A stretch of 64,000 bases of DNA from Elymus sibiricus (GCA_039707655.1 CM077674.1:238801904-238865903), one strand, 5' to 3'. Shown: positions 1 through 9,445, counted from the first letter of the stretch. Notes: generated by a model from the letters alone, not told the origin. Numbers and translations are program-made.

Positions 1-551
1 GTTCAAGAGCTCGATGAAATATCAAAAAGATAACAAGGACAGAGTGAAACACGAAATTGCGTAGGTTCAACTGCAACTAATGAATAGTAAGTACGGCAAC
101 TAATTATTGTCCATTTATGATAAATAAAACATAAGTATTAGTGTGAAGCATAAATATTGGTCAGCTTGGTTTTAATATTCAATTCCAGGCGACAGGTTAT
201 ACTGTGAGTTCTTACATACCACATGTTTGTTAAAACTGATGTATATCCAGGGGAGAATAAGCTTTCCTCATCAGTTACCAAATATCATTGCATGGTTATA
301 CTTACCAAATATCATTGCATGGTTATATTTTCTAGAGTTTTAGAGCTTGTAAGTTATAGCATTTACCAACTGCAATTGGTGTACGACCTTACACACCAGC
401 CAATTAAGCTATTCAACCATATATGTTAGTGCTTAAAGGAAACAAAGGTACATGTACTATCTGTTTCGTACTTGATTAACAAAAAATATAGTGATCAGAA
501 GAGGGAAATGGATCAGCTACAAAAATGAGCGAGAAGAGGAGAGAAATGGAC
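1..551 (-). other. Intron 1 of the mitochondrial EF-G gene (start of intron only)
   Basis: This stretch follows exon 1 of the EF-G gene on the minus strand. A GT donor lies immediately after the codon for the glutamine of the TWNGYQ motif. The next conserved EF-G exon (the G3 motif, DTPGH) is not found in any frame here, so intron 1 runs out of the left edge of the window. I see no other gene in it. Confidence 0.6.
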
Positions 552-965
552 CTGGTATCCGTTCCAGGTACAGTAAGTAGCTGCCGACTGGATAGTGATG
601 CCCTTCTCGCGCTCGAGGTCCATGGAGTCCATCTTTGCGCCTACGCCGTCGCGGCCACGCACCTCGTGGATCTCGTGGATCCGGCCGGTGTAGTACAGGA
701 CCCGCTCCGTCAGCGTCGTCTTCCCGGAGTCGATGTGCGCGGAGATACCGATGTTCCGCATCCGATCCATGGACTCGCGCCACCGCGCCAACTCCTTGTC
801 GTCCCCCCGCGCCCGCAGAGCCGACGCCGAGGACATCGCCCGGCGGGCCGACGCCGCTGCGGCCGCGGCCGCGGGCGAGGGAGCGTCGGCGAGGGGCTGG
901 AGGAGGAGGGAGAAAGGGCGGAAGGAGGAGAGGAGGTGGGAGGCGGAACGCCGGGCCATGGCCAT
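552..965 (-). CDS. MEFG1: Mitochondrial elongation factor G, exon 1 (partial gene)
   Basis: This is the first exon (138 codons) of a mitochondrial translation elongation factor G, the GTPase that moves tRNA and mRNA through the organellar ribosome. The first ~60 residues are rich in Ala, Ser and Arg with almost no acidic residues, as expected of a mitochondrial transit peptide. Then comes the EF-G G domain: [20 protein letters not shown] holds the P-loop (G1), [20 protein letters not shown] precedes it to switch I, and [10 protein letters not shown] is the G2 region. The exon ends after TWNGYQ at a GT donor (551-550), where known EF-G proteins continue with the G3 motif. Start: first ATG of the open frame. 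The rest of the gene lies left of the window. The exon has no lesion, but whether the gene is active cannot be judged. A large MULE sits 87 bp upstream of the start. Confidence 0.88.
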
Positions 966-1022
966 CGCCGCCTAGGAATTCTCCGCGGCGGCGGCGTGGA
1001 GGTTTTTGGCTTGGTTGAACTA

Positions 1023-1030
1023 AAACCCTA
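1023..1030 (+). promoter_or_regulatory. Telobox (AAACCCTA) in the EF-G 5' region
   Basis: AAACCCTA lies 58 bp upstream of the EF-G start codon. Teloboxes are known near the transcription start of many plant translation-machinery genes, which fits its neighbour. It is only 22 bp from the MULE end, so the native promoter beyond it has been displaced. Confidence 0.5.
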
Positions 1031-1043
1031 GGGAGTTGGTGTG

Positions 1044-1052
1044 AACAACATG
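1044..1052 (+). repeat. Left 9-bp target-site duplication of the MULE
   Basis: AACAACATG occurs here and again at 9253-9261, directly outside the two terminal inverted repeats. A 9-bp duplication is typical of Mutator-like elements and fixes the ends of the insertion. Confidence 0.9.
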
Positions 1053-1189
1053 GCTAATTTTTTTTAAATAATACATTTTTTTTATTAATTTTCACAAATA
1101 TTACGCCCAAAAAATGATTTTCAAAAATAATACACCGTCGGCCCACAGCAGGCCGACTGGTCCTAGTCGGCCCACAGCAGGCCGACTGG
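1053..1189 (+). repeat. MULE left terminal inverted repeat, 137 bp
   Basis: It matches the reverse complement of 9116-9252, including both 8-T runs, the AT-rich outer 80 bp and the first two GTCGGCC...GGCCGAC palindromic units. Identity stops after GCCGACTGG at 1189. Confidence 0.92.
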
Positions 1190-1323
1190 GGGCCTATCGG
1201 CTTGCTGCTGGCCGATTGGCCTGTCGGCAGCCTGTTCACGTCCAGTCGGCCAACTGCGGGCCGACAAGGTCCAGTCGGCCTGCTGTGGGCCGACAGGAAC
1301 TAATTGGCCTGCTGTGGGCCGAC
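1137..1323. repeat. Six 21-bp palindromic units at the MULE left end
   Basis: Units of the form GTCGGCC-N7-GGCCGAC start at 1137, 1166, 1196, 1245, 1274 and 1303. Spacing is 29-30 bp except for one gap of 49. Two of the units lie inside the inverted repeat and four lie beyond it. Each can form a 7-bp stem. They could be transposase-binding sites; that role is inferred. Confidence 0.8.
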
Positions 1324-1401
1324 TGGTGCATGCATACCATATTACAGATTTTTTTGCCCCGTACGATATTACAGATTTTTTTTTTCAAAACTATGACGTA
1401 T

Positions 1402-1610
1402 TTTCGCGCAACCCTTTCCCCTCAATATTTTCCCGCCAACTCTTTCCCGCCACCCGTTTCTCATCCACCCGTTTCCCGCCATATGTTCCCGCCACCCGTT
1501 TCCCGCCATATGTTCCCGCCACCCGTTTCCCGCCATATGTTCCCGCCAACTCTCTCCCGCCATACTGCAGTCGTTCTTTCCCGCCATTTTCTCCTCTGTA
1601 CCTATAAAAA
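1402..1610 (+). promoter_or_regulatory. E2F-site cluster and TATA box upstream of the MULE left gene
   Basis: The consensus TTTSSCGC occurs at 1402, 1429, 1443, 1472, 1499, 1526 and 1577 (once as TTTCGCGC, six times as TTTCCCGC). Three of them sit in a 27-bp tandem repeat (about 1472-1545). A TATA box, TATAAAAA, follows at 1603-1610, 48 bp before the ATG at 1658. In plants E2F sites drive S-phase expression; that role here is inferred. Confidence 0.65.
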
Positions 1611-1657
1611 CCCCTTCAGACGGAGGTGGATAAGCATTCCAGTGTAGTGTAGTTGAG

Positions 1658-2159
1658 ATGTCCCATTATCCTTTCGATCGTAGTTTTCACCCTGGGATGA
1701 GCAGGACTCTTCTGAGGCTAGCTACCGATTTCAGGATTGACAATAGGATAGTTCCATGGGACGAACTCACCGGTAGTGACACCATAATGAATGAGTTGGC
1801 TCACGAATTACGCAGGTCTGGGTGGCCTGAAAGGACCTATGAGGAGGTACGTAAAGAACTTCTTAGGTTGCATGAAAGGTGGAAGAAGGTAGTGGTGCCG
1901 AAGAGTGAAACTTTCAGAAGGATTGCAGCAAATAATCCATGTGTTATGGACTGAGGAGAGCGAGGACGAAGATGATATCTTCATGCCGCCGCTTCCGGGT
2001 TCTACATCGTCGAAGGGCAAGAGTTCTGCATCGTCGAAGGGCAAGGTTTCTGCATCGTCGAAGGGCAAGAGTTCTTCATCGTCGAAGGGCAAGAGTTCTT
2101 CATCGTCTAAGGGCAAGAGTTCTGCATCGATCGAGGATGACGATGATGACTTCATGTAG
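1658..2159 (+). pseudogene. Small MULE left-end gene, helical domain plus acidic SSKGK-repeat tail, frameshifted
   Basis: I do not recognise this protein. The frame from the ATG at 1658 gives 98 residues ending at 1954. It is rich in charged helices (ERTYEEVRKELLRLHERWKK) in a pattern reminiscent of Myb/SANT or trihelix folds. At about 1945 a second frame takes over with WTEESEDEDD and four to five copies of an 8-residue SSASSKGK-like repeat (24 bp each, 2005-2129), ending in an acidic DDDDDF tail at 2159. The two frames probably formed one protein now broken by a small indel, but an unseen intron is possible. The gene has its own TATA box and faces the PMD gene tail to tail. By position it resembles mudrB of maize MuDR, although no sequence similarity is claimed. 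Confidence 0.5.
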
Positions 2160-2416
2160 TTTTTATGCTGTATGTTGTAAGTTAAGTCGTACGTACCGTT
2201 TAATTTAGATGTAGTTCTATCTAGTTGTTTGTAATGTCTTGTTGTATGAGCATTATGTTCTATCTATATATGATCTTGTAGTTCGGATAATAGAGTACTA
2301 AAATAGAGTAGGCATATGTCTCATACATAAGTACATAGTCATTTGTCTCATACATAGAATAGACATAAGTCTCACACCGAAATAGATGGTAATGTCTCTA
2401 CTGATAGATAGAAGCG

Positions 2417-5094
2417 TCAGTGACGACGTCTGGCCTGGCGGGGAGGCGGATCTGGAAGCGGCGACCATCCCCACCTGTCGGGTGCCCTAATGTGACAAGG
2501 AGGAATCTCAGACTCTCCCTGGTCATGCTGTGTATCCTGTGTGGGGCCTGGTGGAGGAGTCGAAAACATGTCCATCCACTGGGTGTGCTGCGACATCTGA
2601 GCCTGTATGTTATCCTCGGGATGTTGATCACTCCCCCACGTATCATGTGATGCCGACATAGACGCATGATATCCGTAGGCTCCTGCACGATGGAACGTTT
2701 AGTCATGAAGAATGAGGTCGCCTCAATTAATATTGAAAATAATAAATATGAAGACACTTACCTGCTGGTTGTGACGGCTGCTCTGGCTCAAACACGAAGC
2801 TCGACGAGGGACCGTGCTGCTGTGGCTGTGGAGAAAACACGAAGCTCAACGAGGGACCGTGCTGCTGTGGCTGTGGAGAAAACACGAAGCTCGACGTGGG
2901 ACCATAGTGCTGTGGTTGCTGCCACGTTGAACTGCCAGGTTGGTCAGGACGGGGTGGCCTGGTTGTCGGCTGATGTGCTAGACGTGGACGTGGTTGATGT
3001 CGGTGCATGGAGTGACGCGGCTGCTGCTGCTGGTGGTGCTGAACAACGTCGGTTCTCCGGGTGCACGTGATAGCCTCGTACACAGTCCGTATCTTGTTCT
3101 GAATTCGTTCCAAGAAGGGCTGTAGCACTGGACGGTGCTGAAGAAGAGGTCCAGACGACAGTGATCGTCCAAAGGTGGTCACGTCGTCGTAGAGTTCGTG
3201 TGTCAAGGTAGCCTGCAAATTTCCATGACGATTAATAATGTCTGTCTCTTGCACGTCAAAGTATGTGACAACATTACTTAAAGAAAATATATCTTACCGC
3301 GTACTGCCTAGAGCCCGAAGTGTCATAGCTCGGGTACATATCCGACGGAGTAGGATCCGGTATCTCCTCTGGGTGGGAGTGCTCAACGATGCGTAACCGT
3401 GTTCCGGTCATGTAGCGCCGCAAATAGAGATTGAATTCATTGAGATCAAAATTGTGATTCTCGTGCCATAGATGTGTGTTTGCTGTCTCCCATTCTATAA
3501 CATACGGCTCTAATCTAACTAGCCAGTCAGCAGTTGTCCTGGTCATGCCCTTCCTTGTCGTCCTAAAATTGTGGTGTGTGTTCAACAATTACCTAAAGCT
3601 TCGAATGGAGTACTATGAAAGATAATGCAACATTGAAAAACTAGTTAATACCTGTGGATGTGTGCTGGCACCGGGTTCTCTATAGGGGGAGGCAGCTCCA
3701 ACTGCAGAAGACCAAATTGCCTCATAACCCTCTGTTGTGCCATCTCCTCGACGAAGACATCGAACATGATCTTTGATTTTGTCATGCAGTAATCTCGGTC
3801 CCTTGTGCATAGCACAGACATACCACCGGGGTATCTCGCTTGCATGGCTTCTTCCGTGTAGGGCTGCCAGATGACCCCGGTGTACGCATCGAACTGCTCG
3901 TTCAATGCTGTGTATGCCTTCCTGGTCTGATCACTAGCAAAGCGTCTCTGCAGAAAACAAAAGTTAGTAGCCGCTAGCATCGAACTATCTCTTGTGCAGA
4001 AAAAAGTTGCATTAAACTATAACATGGTGCATACCTCGCGACGTGTCCAACACAGACCGAAAGTAGGCATGTCGATGCCGTCAACATCAAACATGGCGTC
4101 TATAGGCTCACGAACACGTACATCTGGTCGCCCTATAGAGAACCTCTCCCACGACCACAGCTGTAGGAATAGAGGGCACCCAAGAAGGGCTGGCTTTCTC
4201 GATGTAAGCTGGCAACCGTTGCACATACCTCGGTATGTAGCCGCTAAGACCGCCGAACCCCGACTCCTCTGTCTGATCTGATCCGCCGTCTGAGCGCTCG
4301 CTATCTCGAGTGCCATAGGGATGTAGAGCGCGCTAATAGTGGTGACATGGTTCTCTGTGAACATCACCTTGCCGAAAAGCCACATTAAGTAGGCCTCCAG
4401 GCTCCGAGTGATCTGTTCCGCAGTCAACGGCGCCCGGAAGTTCTGGATCTGCATTAAGCAAAGAGAAAGTTTTAGTAAGCCGCATTTATTTTCTGTAAAA
4501 CCGTATGCACGATAACTTGAAGATAAGAGGTAGGGGAAATTACCCGGAAATTGAGCAACCACTCATACTTAGGTCCGTGATGCTCCCATACCGGATCCGG
4601 AGCATCCGGAAAAACACCATGAAAACGTTGTGTAAGAGCTCGCTCCCAACCAGCCGGTGCGTCCAACGGTCCTATGGCATGACCTGCCAACGGTAGTCCG
4701 AGCAAAAGTAACACATCCTCCAGAGTAGGAGCCATCTCTCCCCATCGGAAGTGAAACGTGTGGGTCTCTGGCCTCCAACGGTCCACTAAGCAGCTCAACA
4801 AGGACCCGTCGATGGCGAGGCGTTTCTCACCCGGGATATACTCAACCAGACGCGCGAAAGGTAAAAGGTCGGCCCATTTCAACCTTCATCAGAGAACATT
4901 TCAGTTAGTGTCTCCCATTAATATGCATGTCAGTGTGCAAATTAATAAAGCACGTACCGCTGAAGCCATCCTGGGTGTATCATCCAGTTTTCCTTAGGAG
5001 TGCGAGTGACCAGAGGCTCAAGCTTGCGCTCATACCATATCGCAGCACGATGACCCCTATCAATGTCCCCATTCAGCAACCACATTCCCGACAT
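2417..5094 (-). CDS. Plant mobile domain (PMD, MAIN-like) protein, seven exons, intact
   Basis: Seven exons join with GT-AG introns: 5094-4958, 4883-4544, 4448-4035, 3947-3652, 3562-3298, 3212-2762 and 2682-2417. They total 2169 bp, one frame of 722 codons plus TGA with no internal stop. The protein has the plant mobile domain (PF10536 type, as in MAIN, MAIL1 and the so-called PP7 long-form homologs). Key motifs are LKWADLLPFARLVEY, the core LVDRWRPETHTFHFRWGEM, TLEDVLLLLGLPLAGHAIGP, and the LSYIPMAL-like and FDVDGIDMPTFGLCWTRRE regions. Exon 6 has three 18-residue Pro/Gln/His-rich repeats (2771-2930), and the C-terminus is disordered. MAIN/MAIL1 act in nuclear gene silencing and heterochromatin control. 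PMDs are also known inside plant transposons. Start: ATG at 5094 just after an AG; an in-frame ATG at 5115 is possible. The role in the MULE is unknown. Confidence 0.85.
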
Positions 5095-5113
5095 TCCTGC
5101 ACATAAAAAATTC

Positions 5114-5393
5114 ATAACATAGTGCCACACTTAATACAAATTCAGAACGTAGTGGCACACTTAATAAAAAATCAGAACATAGTACCACACTTAATACAAA
5201 TTCATAACATAGTGTCACACTTAATAAAAATTCAGAACATAGTGTCACACTTAATACAAATTCAGAACATAGTACCACACTTAATACAAATTCATAACAT
5301 AGTGTCACACTTAATAAAAATTCAGAACATAGTGCCACACTTAATACAAATTCATAACATAGTGCCACAATTAATACAAATTCAGAACATAGT
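5114..5393 (-). repeat. 30-bp minisatellite between MURA and the PMD gene
   Basis: About nine tandem copies of a 30-bp unit (containing CACACTTAATACAAATTCA) alternate between two variants (CAGAACATAG and CATAACATAG), giving a 60-bp higher-order pattern in part. The array fills the 300 bp between the MURA stop codon (5403) and the first PMD exon, so it lies in the PMD promoter, 5' UTR or a first intron. Confidence 0.85.
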
Positions 5394-5402
5394 ACTGCTA
5401 GC

Positions 5403-8205
5403 TTAGCTTCTTCCTCTCGCCCTTACTCCTCTACTGCCTCTACCTCCTCTTCTTCCCCGGTTGCCTCGTCCACGCCCAGTGACGAAAGTGGGACAATTAG
5501 TGTCCCTATGGCCAAATTCATTGCATAGAATGCATTGCCTAGTCGGACCTCCTGCTTCAGATTCATCCATATCATTCCGGATGCGCTGACACTACCGTCT
5601 GCCTCTACTTGTACGCATATGCTCTGGGTTTGGAATGTAACGCCTTTCAGCGGGGTTGACGCTGTTGAAATTACCCATTGATCAAAAACCCATCAGCTCA
5701 CCTGTCCAGGTATTGAGGACAGACTCTTTCAGAAAAAATGGAGACACAAACGATATTGCGTCCATTCCAAGCTGCCCGCAAGCAGCAAGGTAGGTGAAGC
5801 AATTTCGGTTTGTTGCATGTGCACTCACACGTTGGCCAGGCTTCATTACCAATTTTCACCTCATGCGTCCTCAACTCATTTGCACATCCAAATTTGTTGT
5901 TGGCTAAGCGGACCTCAAACCTTCTTTCTTGATTACCAATGGCGACTACAGTGTGTGACCTAGCTTTTTGCATCTTGTTGTCCATGTACTTCATGACTCT
6001 TTCACAGTACCGTGTATTTGGGTTGTTGAAGATATGCTGCTCTGCTTTTTGACGTCTATCTCTGAAATACTTGACGGTGCCATAGAAAATACCCTCAATG
6101 ATGGCTGTAAGTGGCAATGCCCGGTTTCCTCTGAGGACAAAGTTGTATGTTTCCGCGAGGTTCGTTGTCATGACACCGTACCTTGCTCCATGTGTGTCAT
6201 GTAGCAAAGACCACCTCTCCAGAGGCTCATGCTCTATCCACTGCTCGAAGGTTTTAATCGACCTCCCGAGCCTTCTCCTAGTACCAGGTGGGTCAAAGCC
6301 TGGCAGGTCACATAGCCCAACAGGCTCCTCCTCCACGGCCGTTGTTCCTGTTGCCAACTGTGCAGCTACTGCTTCAACATGTGCCCTCACCGCTGCATCT
6401 CTTGCAGCTTTCCTGTCCCTCACGTGTCTCTGCGTGCACACATTAAGTCTGTCGCGTATCAAATTGTACTTCCATAACTGGTTCTGCTTGCAGAGTTTTT
6501 TGAACAGATTCATCAGGCTCTTATTTCTAAACTGCGAGAAGAAATTAGCCCCCAGATGCCGCATGCACCAACGGCTCTGCAAGTCCTGCCATGGAACTTG
6601 TTCCTCAGGGCCTGGGTTTGTCAGTGTCCTTATCGCACTGAGTATACCTGCATGCCTATCATGAAGGATGCACACATTGGGCTTCTCCTTCACAACTGAT
6701 ATTTTCAACTGCCTGAAGAACCATGTCCAACTTTCAATGTTCTCACTCTCCACAAAAGCAAATGCGAGTGGGACGACTTGATTTTGGCCGTCTTGACCTA
6801 TGGCTGTCAGGATCTGACCCTTGTACTTGCCTGTGAGAAAAGTACCGTCAACACATATCACCGGTCGGCAATGCCTGAAAGCTTCGATGCATACACCGAA
6901 AGAGAAGAAGAGACGATGCAGCACCCTCACAGTTGGGAACTCTGGCATGAACATGTCTTGGATATCGATATAGGTGCCTGGATTCCGCTGCTGCAGGGTG
7001 TGGAGGAGCTGGACAACAGAGTCATATGCATCAAAATAAGAACCAAATCTCCTCTCAAGCGCCGCATGCTTAGCCCTCCAAGCCTTGCCATAAGAAATTC
7101 TGTACTTGAACCTCGCGAAGACTTTTGTCTGGACTGCCTTCACTTTCATAGCTTTGCCCTGCACTATCTCATCGTAAAACAACCGAGCAATAAGCATGGA
7201 TGAAAGGTTGGCATGATCTTGAGGGATGCAGGGAATAAGACAAGTGTGATTAACTAAGTCACTTATCACCCAACTTGTGCCATACTTAGGGAGATAGCCG
7301 TGCACCCTGGCGGGACAATCTGCGTTCTTGCATACCATTGTCAGGAATTTCTGACTGGACACCTGAGCTGTGAAAACCCTTTGCGTGGACATTGCCCAAT
7401 TAATTATTGCATCCTTCAGGGCTTGCTTGTTCGGATACATAGCACCCGTCGCAATATTGTTCTGGTGATATTGCCAGGCTGAATCATGTCCATCATTCAC
7501 GGTCATTGCAGATGAGAAGTCATGATTCCACGATGCAGGATTCGGGACCTCCTCTGCATTTTCTTCTTCATCTGACTCGTCAGAATCATCGGCATGACCC
7601 CTTTCAACATCGGTGTCTTCTTCTTCCATCTGGTCCTGCAAGTGCCCATCTACCTCGTCAGCGTCCACCTCGCCATTGTAATCACCATCGGCATTTCCTC
7701 CTTCTACCTGACTACTCTGCCCTGGTTCATAACCATAAGCATTTCCTCCTTCTACCTGACTGCTCTGTCCTTGTTCGTAACCATCATCTCCAGCATTTGA
7801 CATAGATAACTGCCTCCCTACACTGCTATGACCAGGATCGTAGCCACCCTCGCCTTCATGTGCAGTGACCTCCTTCACGACGGGAAGCACTAAAGCAACA
7901 GGATTGCATCCCCTTCGTTCACAACCTTATAACCACCGCACCCAATCGGAGTCTCGCTCTATCGGCCTCAAATAAAAGTAAATTATTGTACTTGACCGTG
8001 TCCACAATGCATGAACACCGACGGTGTGTGTTTCAGTATCAAGACCTAAACTTGCCGCAATCCATTCTTTCAACTGACTGACAGACCATGTTTGAGGTGC
8101 GCTCATTGGCACCTCTATGTGAGTAAATTCACTCAGATCAGCTCCCATCTCAGTTGTTTGGACAGTACCAGGACCGTAGTAAAATCTGAACTTCACTACA
8201 TCGGA
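5403..8205 (-). pseudogene. mudrA-like: MURA-type MULE transposase with four inactivating lesions
   Basis: This encodes a MULE transposase of about 930 residues. In order: an N-terminal MURA domain (KFRFYYGPG, ending DSDWVRWL), an acidic linker with EPGQSSQVEGGNA repeats, and a DDE catalytic domain. That domain shows VICVDGTFLTG (first Asp), CILHDRHAGIL (second Asp), WCMRHLGANF (C/H motif) and TTNLAETYNFVLRG. A SWIM zinc finger begins CECTCNKPK, followed by a CX2CX4HX4C zinc knuckle (CILCNEFGHRDTNC) and an RG-rich tail. Lesions seen: TAA at 7929-7927; loss of the second Cys/His half of the SWIM finger with a frameshift near 5780-5792; TGA at 5684-5682; TAG at 5594-5592. The last two fit C-to-T changes. 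No clear ATG is seen; the frame is open back to about 8205. The central 700 residues remain open. Confidence 0.9.
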
Positions 8206-8950
8206 GATCTCGGCTCACCTATTTTTTTTTCAACAACGAAATACAAATATTAAGCAACAACTTAATATACCCCCACTAACAAATATTAGACATGTCTATA
8301 TATTAGCTAACTATATATTACAGAATATTAACGGAGCAACTACAAATTTTTACACAACTAATTAGTTAACATCTAAATATATTTACGTATACTACCGGAG
8401 CAACTAACAATAATCACACACCTAATTTATTTCACATCGAAACATATTAACAAATACTACCGGAGCACCTACGAAAAATAAAATGTTGGTTGAAATATAC
8501 CCTTGAAGCGTGCGTGCGAACGACGAACGGCGGCCTTCAATCACCGGAATCAGAGCAGGAAACTCCACCAAACTGCCGGAGCTTCACCTCCACCGCCTCC
8601 ACCACACTGTCCCAACTTCACCACCACTTCCTCCACCTCCACCGCCGCAATAACCTCCACCAATGAGCTGGAAAAAAATCCACCTAAATGCTCACCACGA
8701 CCACCACGAGCTACCCCATCAGTAGATCGAGGTCTCTTTTGGTTACCCTAACTGAGTAGAATCCATTCACGGTGCCAAATCCACGAAAAAACGGCTCATT
8801 TTGGTGTAGAAATTGGGGGCATTTTCTTGTACAGAGAGGAGAAAGAAAGAATAGAAGAAGAACAGAGAAGAGAAGCTAGCTCGCGCGTGGAAGAAGAGGA
8901 AAGGGAGCCGGGCGAGCTGGGCCAGCCGCGCGCGACGTGGGCCGCACCCT
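8206..8950. other. MULE right flank, 5' region of the transposase gene
   Basis: Between the transposase and the right-end palindromes lie an AT-rich stretch (8220-8490) with a twice-repeated ACTACCGGAGCA motif, then a CCACC-rich stretch (8560-8720). I see no convincing exon; open frames here are compositional. Confidence 0.5.
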
Positions 8951-8990
8951 GTCGGCCAGCAGCTGACCGATCGGTCAGCAGCAGGCCGAC
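8951..8990. repeat. 40-bp near-perfect palindrome near the MULE right end
   Basis: The two 20-bp arms abut with no spacer and match at 18 of 20 positions. Both arms carry the GTCGGCC element of the terminal units, so this looks like two units fused head to head. Confidence 0.8.
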
Positions 8991-9089
8991 TGGGGCGCCC
9001 CGTGACCAGCCCGCGCCGACAGCCACCTCTCTCCTCCTCGCGACGTGGCCTGGCCAATGCGCGGCCAACACGTGGCAGGCGGGCCAGCT

Positions 9090-9168
9090 GTCGGCTTGCT
9101 ACTGGCCGACTACATCCAGTCGGCCTGCTGTGGGCCGACTAGGACCAGTCGGCCTGCTGTGGGCCGAC
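9090..9168. repeat. Three 21-bp palindromic units at the MULE right end
   Basis: Units start at 9090, 9119 and 9148 with exact 29-bp spacing, mirroring the left-end array. The outer two lie inside the inverted repeat. Confidence 0.8.
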
Positions 9169-9252
9169 GGTGTATTATTTTTGAAAATCATTTTTTGGGC
9201 GTAATATTTGTGAAAATTAATAAAAAAAATGTATTATTTAAAAAAAATAACC
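9116..9252 (-). repeat. MULE right terminal inverted repeat, 137 bp
   Basis: Reverse complement of 1053-1189. The element ends ATAACC at 9252, directly followed by the target duplication AACAACATG at 9253-9261. Confidence 0.92.
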
Positions 9253-9261
9253 AACAACATG

Positions 9262-9440
9262 TATCTGTATCGTAGAGAAGTCATTTTTACTCTTTTTTTC
9301 AACTCAGAAGCTTTATTTTATTGATTACTCAATGGTAATACACTCACGGGTGGTACAATCACGAGGAAATTCTGGAATTATACTCTAGCAACCAAATAGA
9401 TCGAGATGGGCCATGAGCTAACCTGGTTTTCCATGACTCC
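9262..9440. other. Native DNA between the MULE and the gypsy element
   Basis: About 180 bp of unique sequence. Before both insertions it continued the EF-G upstream region and joined to 18742. No gene is visible; it may contain the displaced EF-G promoter. Confidence 0.5.
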
Positions 9441-9445
9441 CTTCC

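Larger units (their letters stand above)
1053..9252. mobile_element. Mutator-like element (MULE), 8.2 kb, carrying MURA and a PMD gene
   Basis: The element is bounded by 137-bp inverted repeats that differ only at positions 2 and 4 in the parts compared, and by the 9-bp duplication AACAACATG. Inside, on the minus strand, lie a MURA transposase gene next to the right end and a seven-exon plant-mobile-domain gene. On the plus strand a small gene starts near the left end. Convergent genes reading inward from each terminus recall maize MuDR (mudrA and mudrB). The transposase is broken, so this copy cannot move by itself. The small divergence of the repeats and the perfect target duplication point to a fairly recent insertion. 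Confidence 0.93.

Noticed and set aside
525..1031. Long plus-strand frames opposite the EF-G exon
   Set aside because: They are GC-rich shadows; the minus-strand frame has recognisable transit peptide and G-domain motifs.
1137..1323. CRISPR-like array at the MULE end
   Set aside because: Spaced palindromic repeats superficially fit, but this is a eukaryotic genome, the 'spacers' are only 8 bp and similar to each other, and the array is mirrored at the other transposon end.
1114..1647. 177-codon frame across the MULE left end
   Set aside because: It runs through the palindromic units and the E2F repeat; its repeats mirror the DNA repeats, with no protein family.
1808..2155. Minus-strand frame with LLPFDD repeats
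   Set aside because: It is the complement of the SSKGK-coding 24-bp repeats; the plus strand has the TATA box and the better start.
5060..5406. Repetitive frames on both strands (for example HLIQIQNIV)
   Set aside because: Both are by-products of the 30-bp minisatellite, whose length is a multiple of three.
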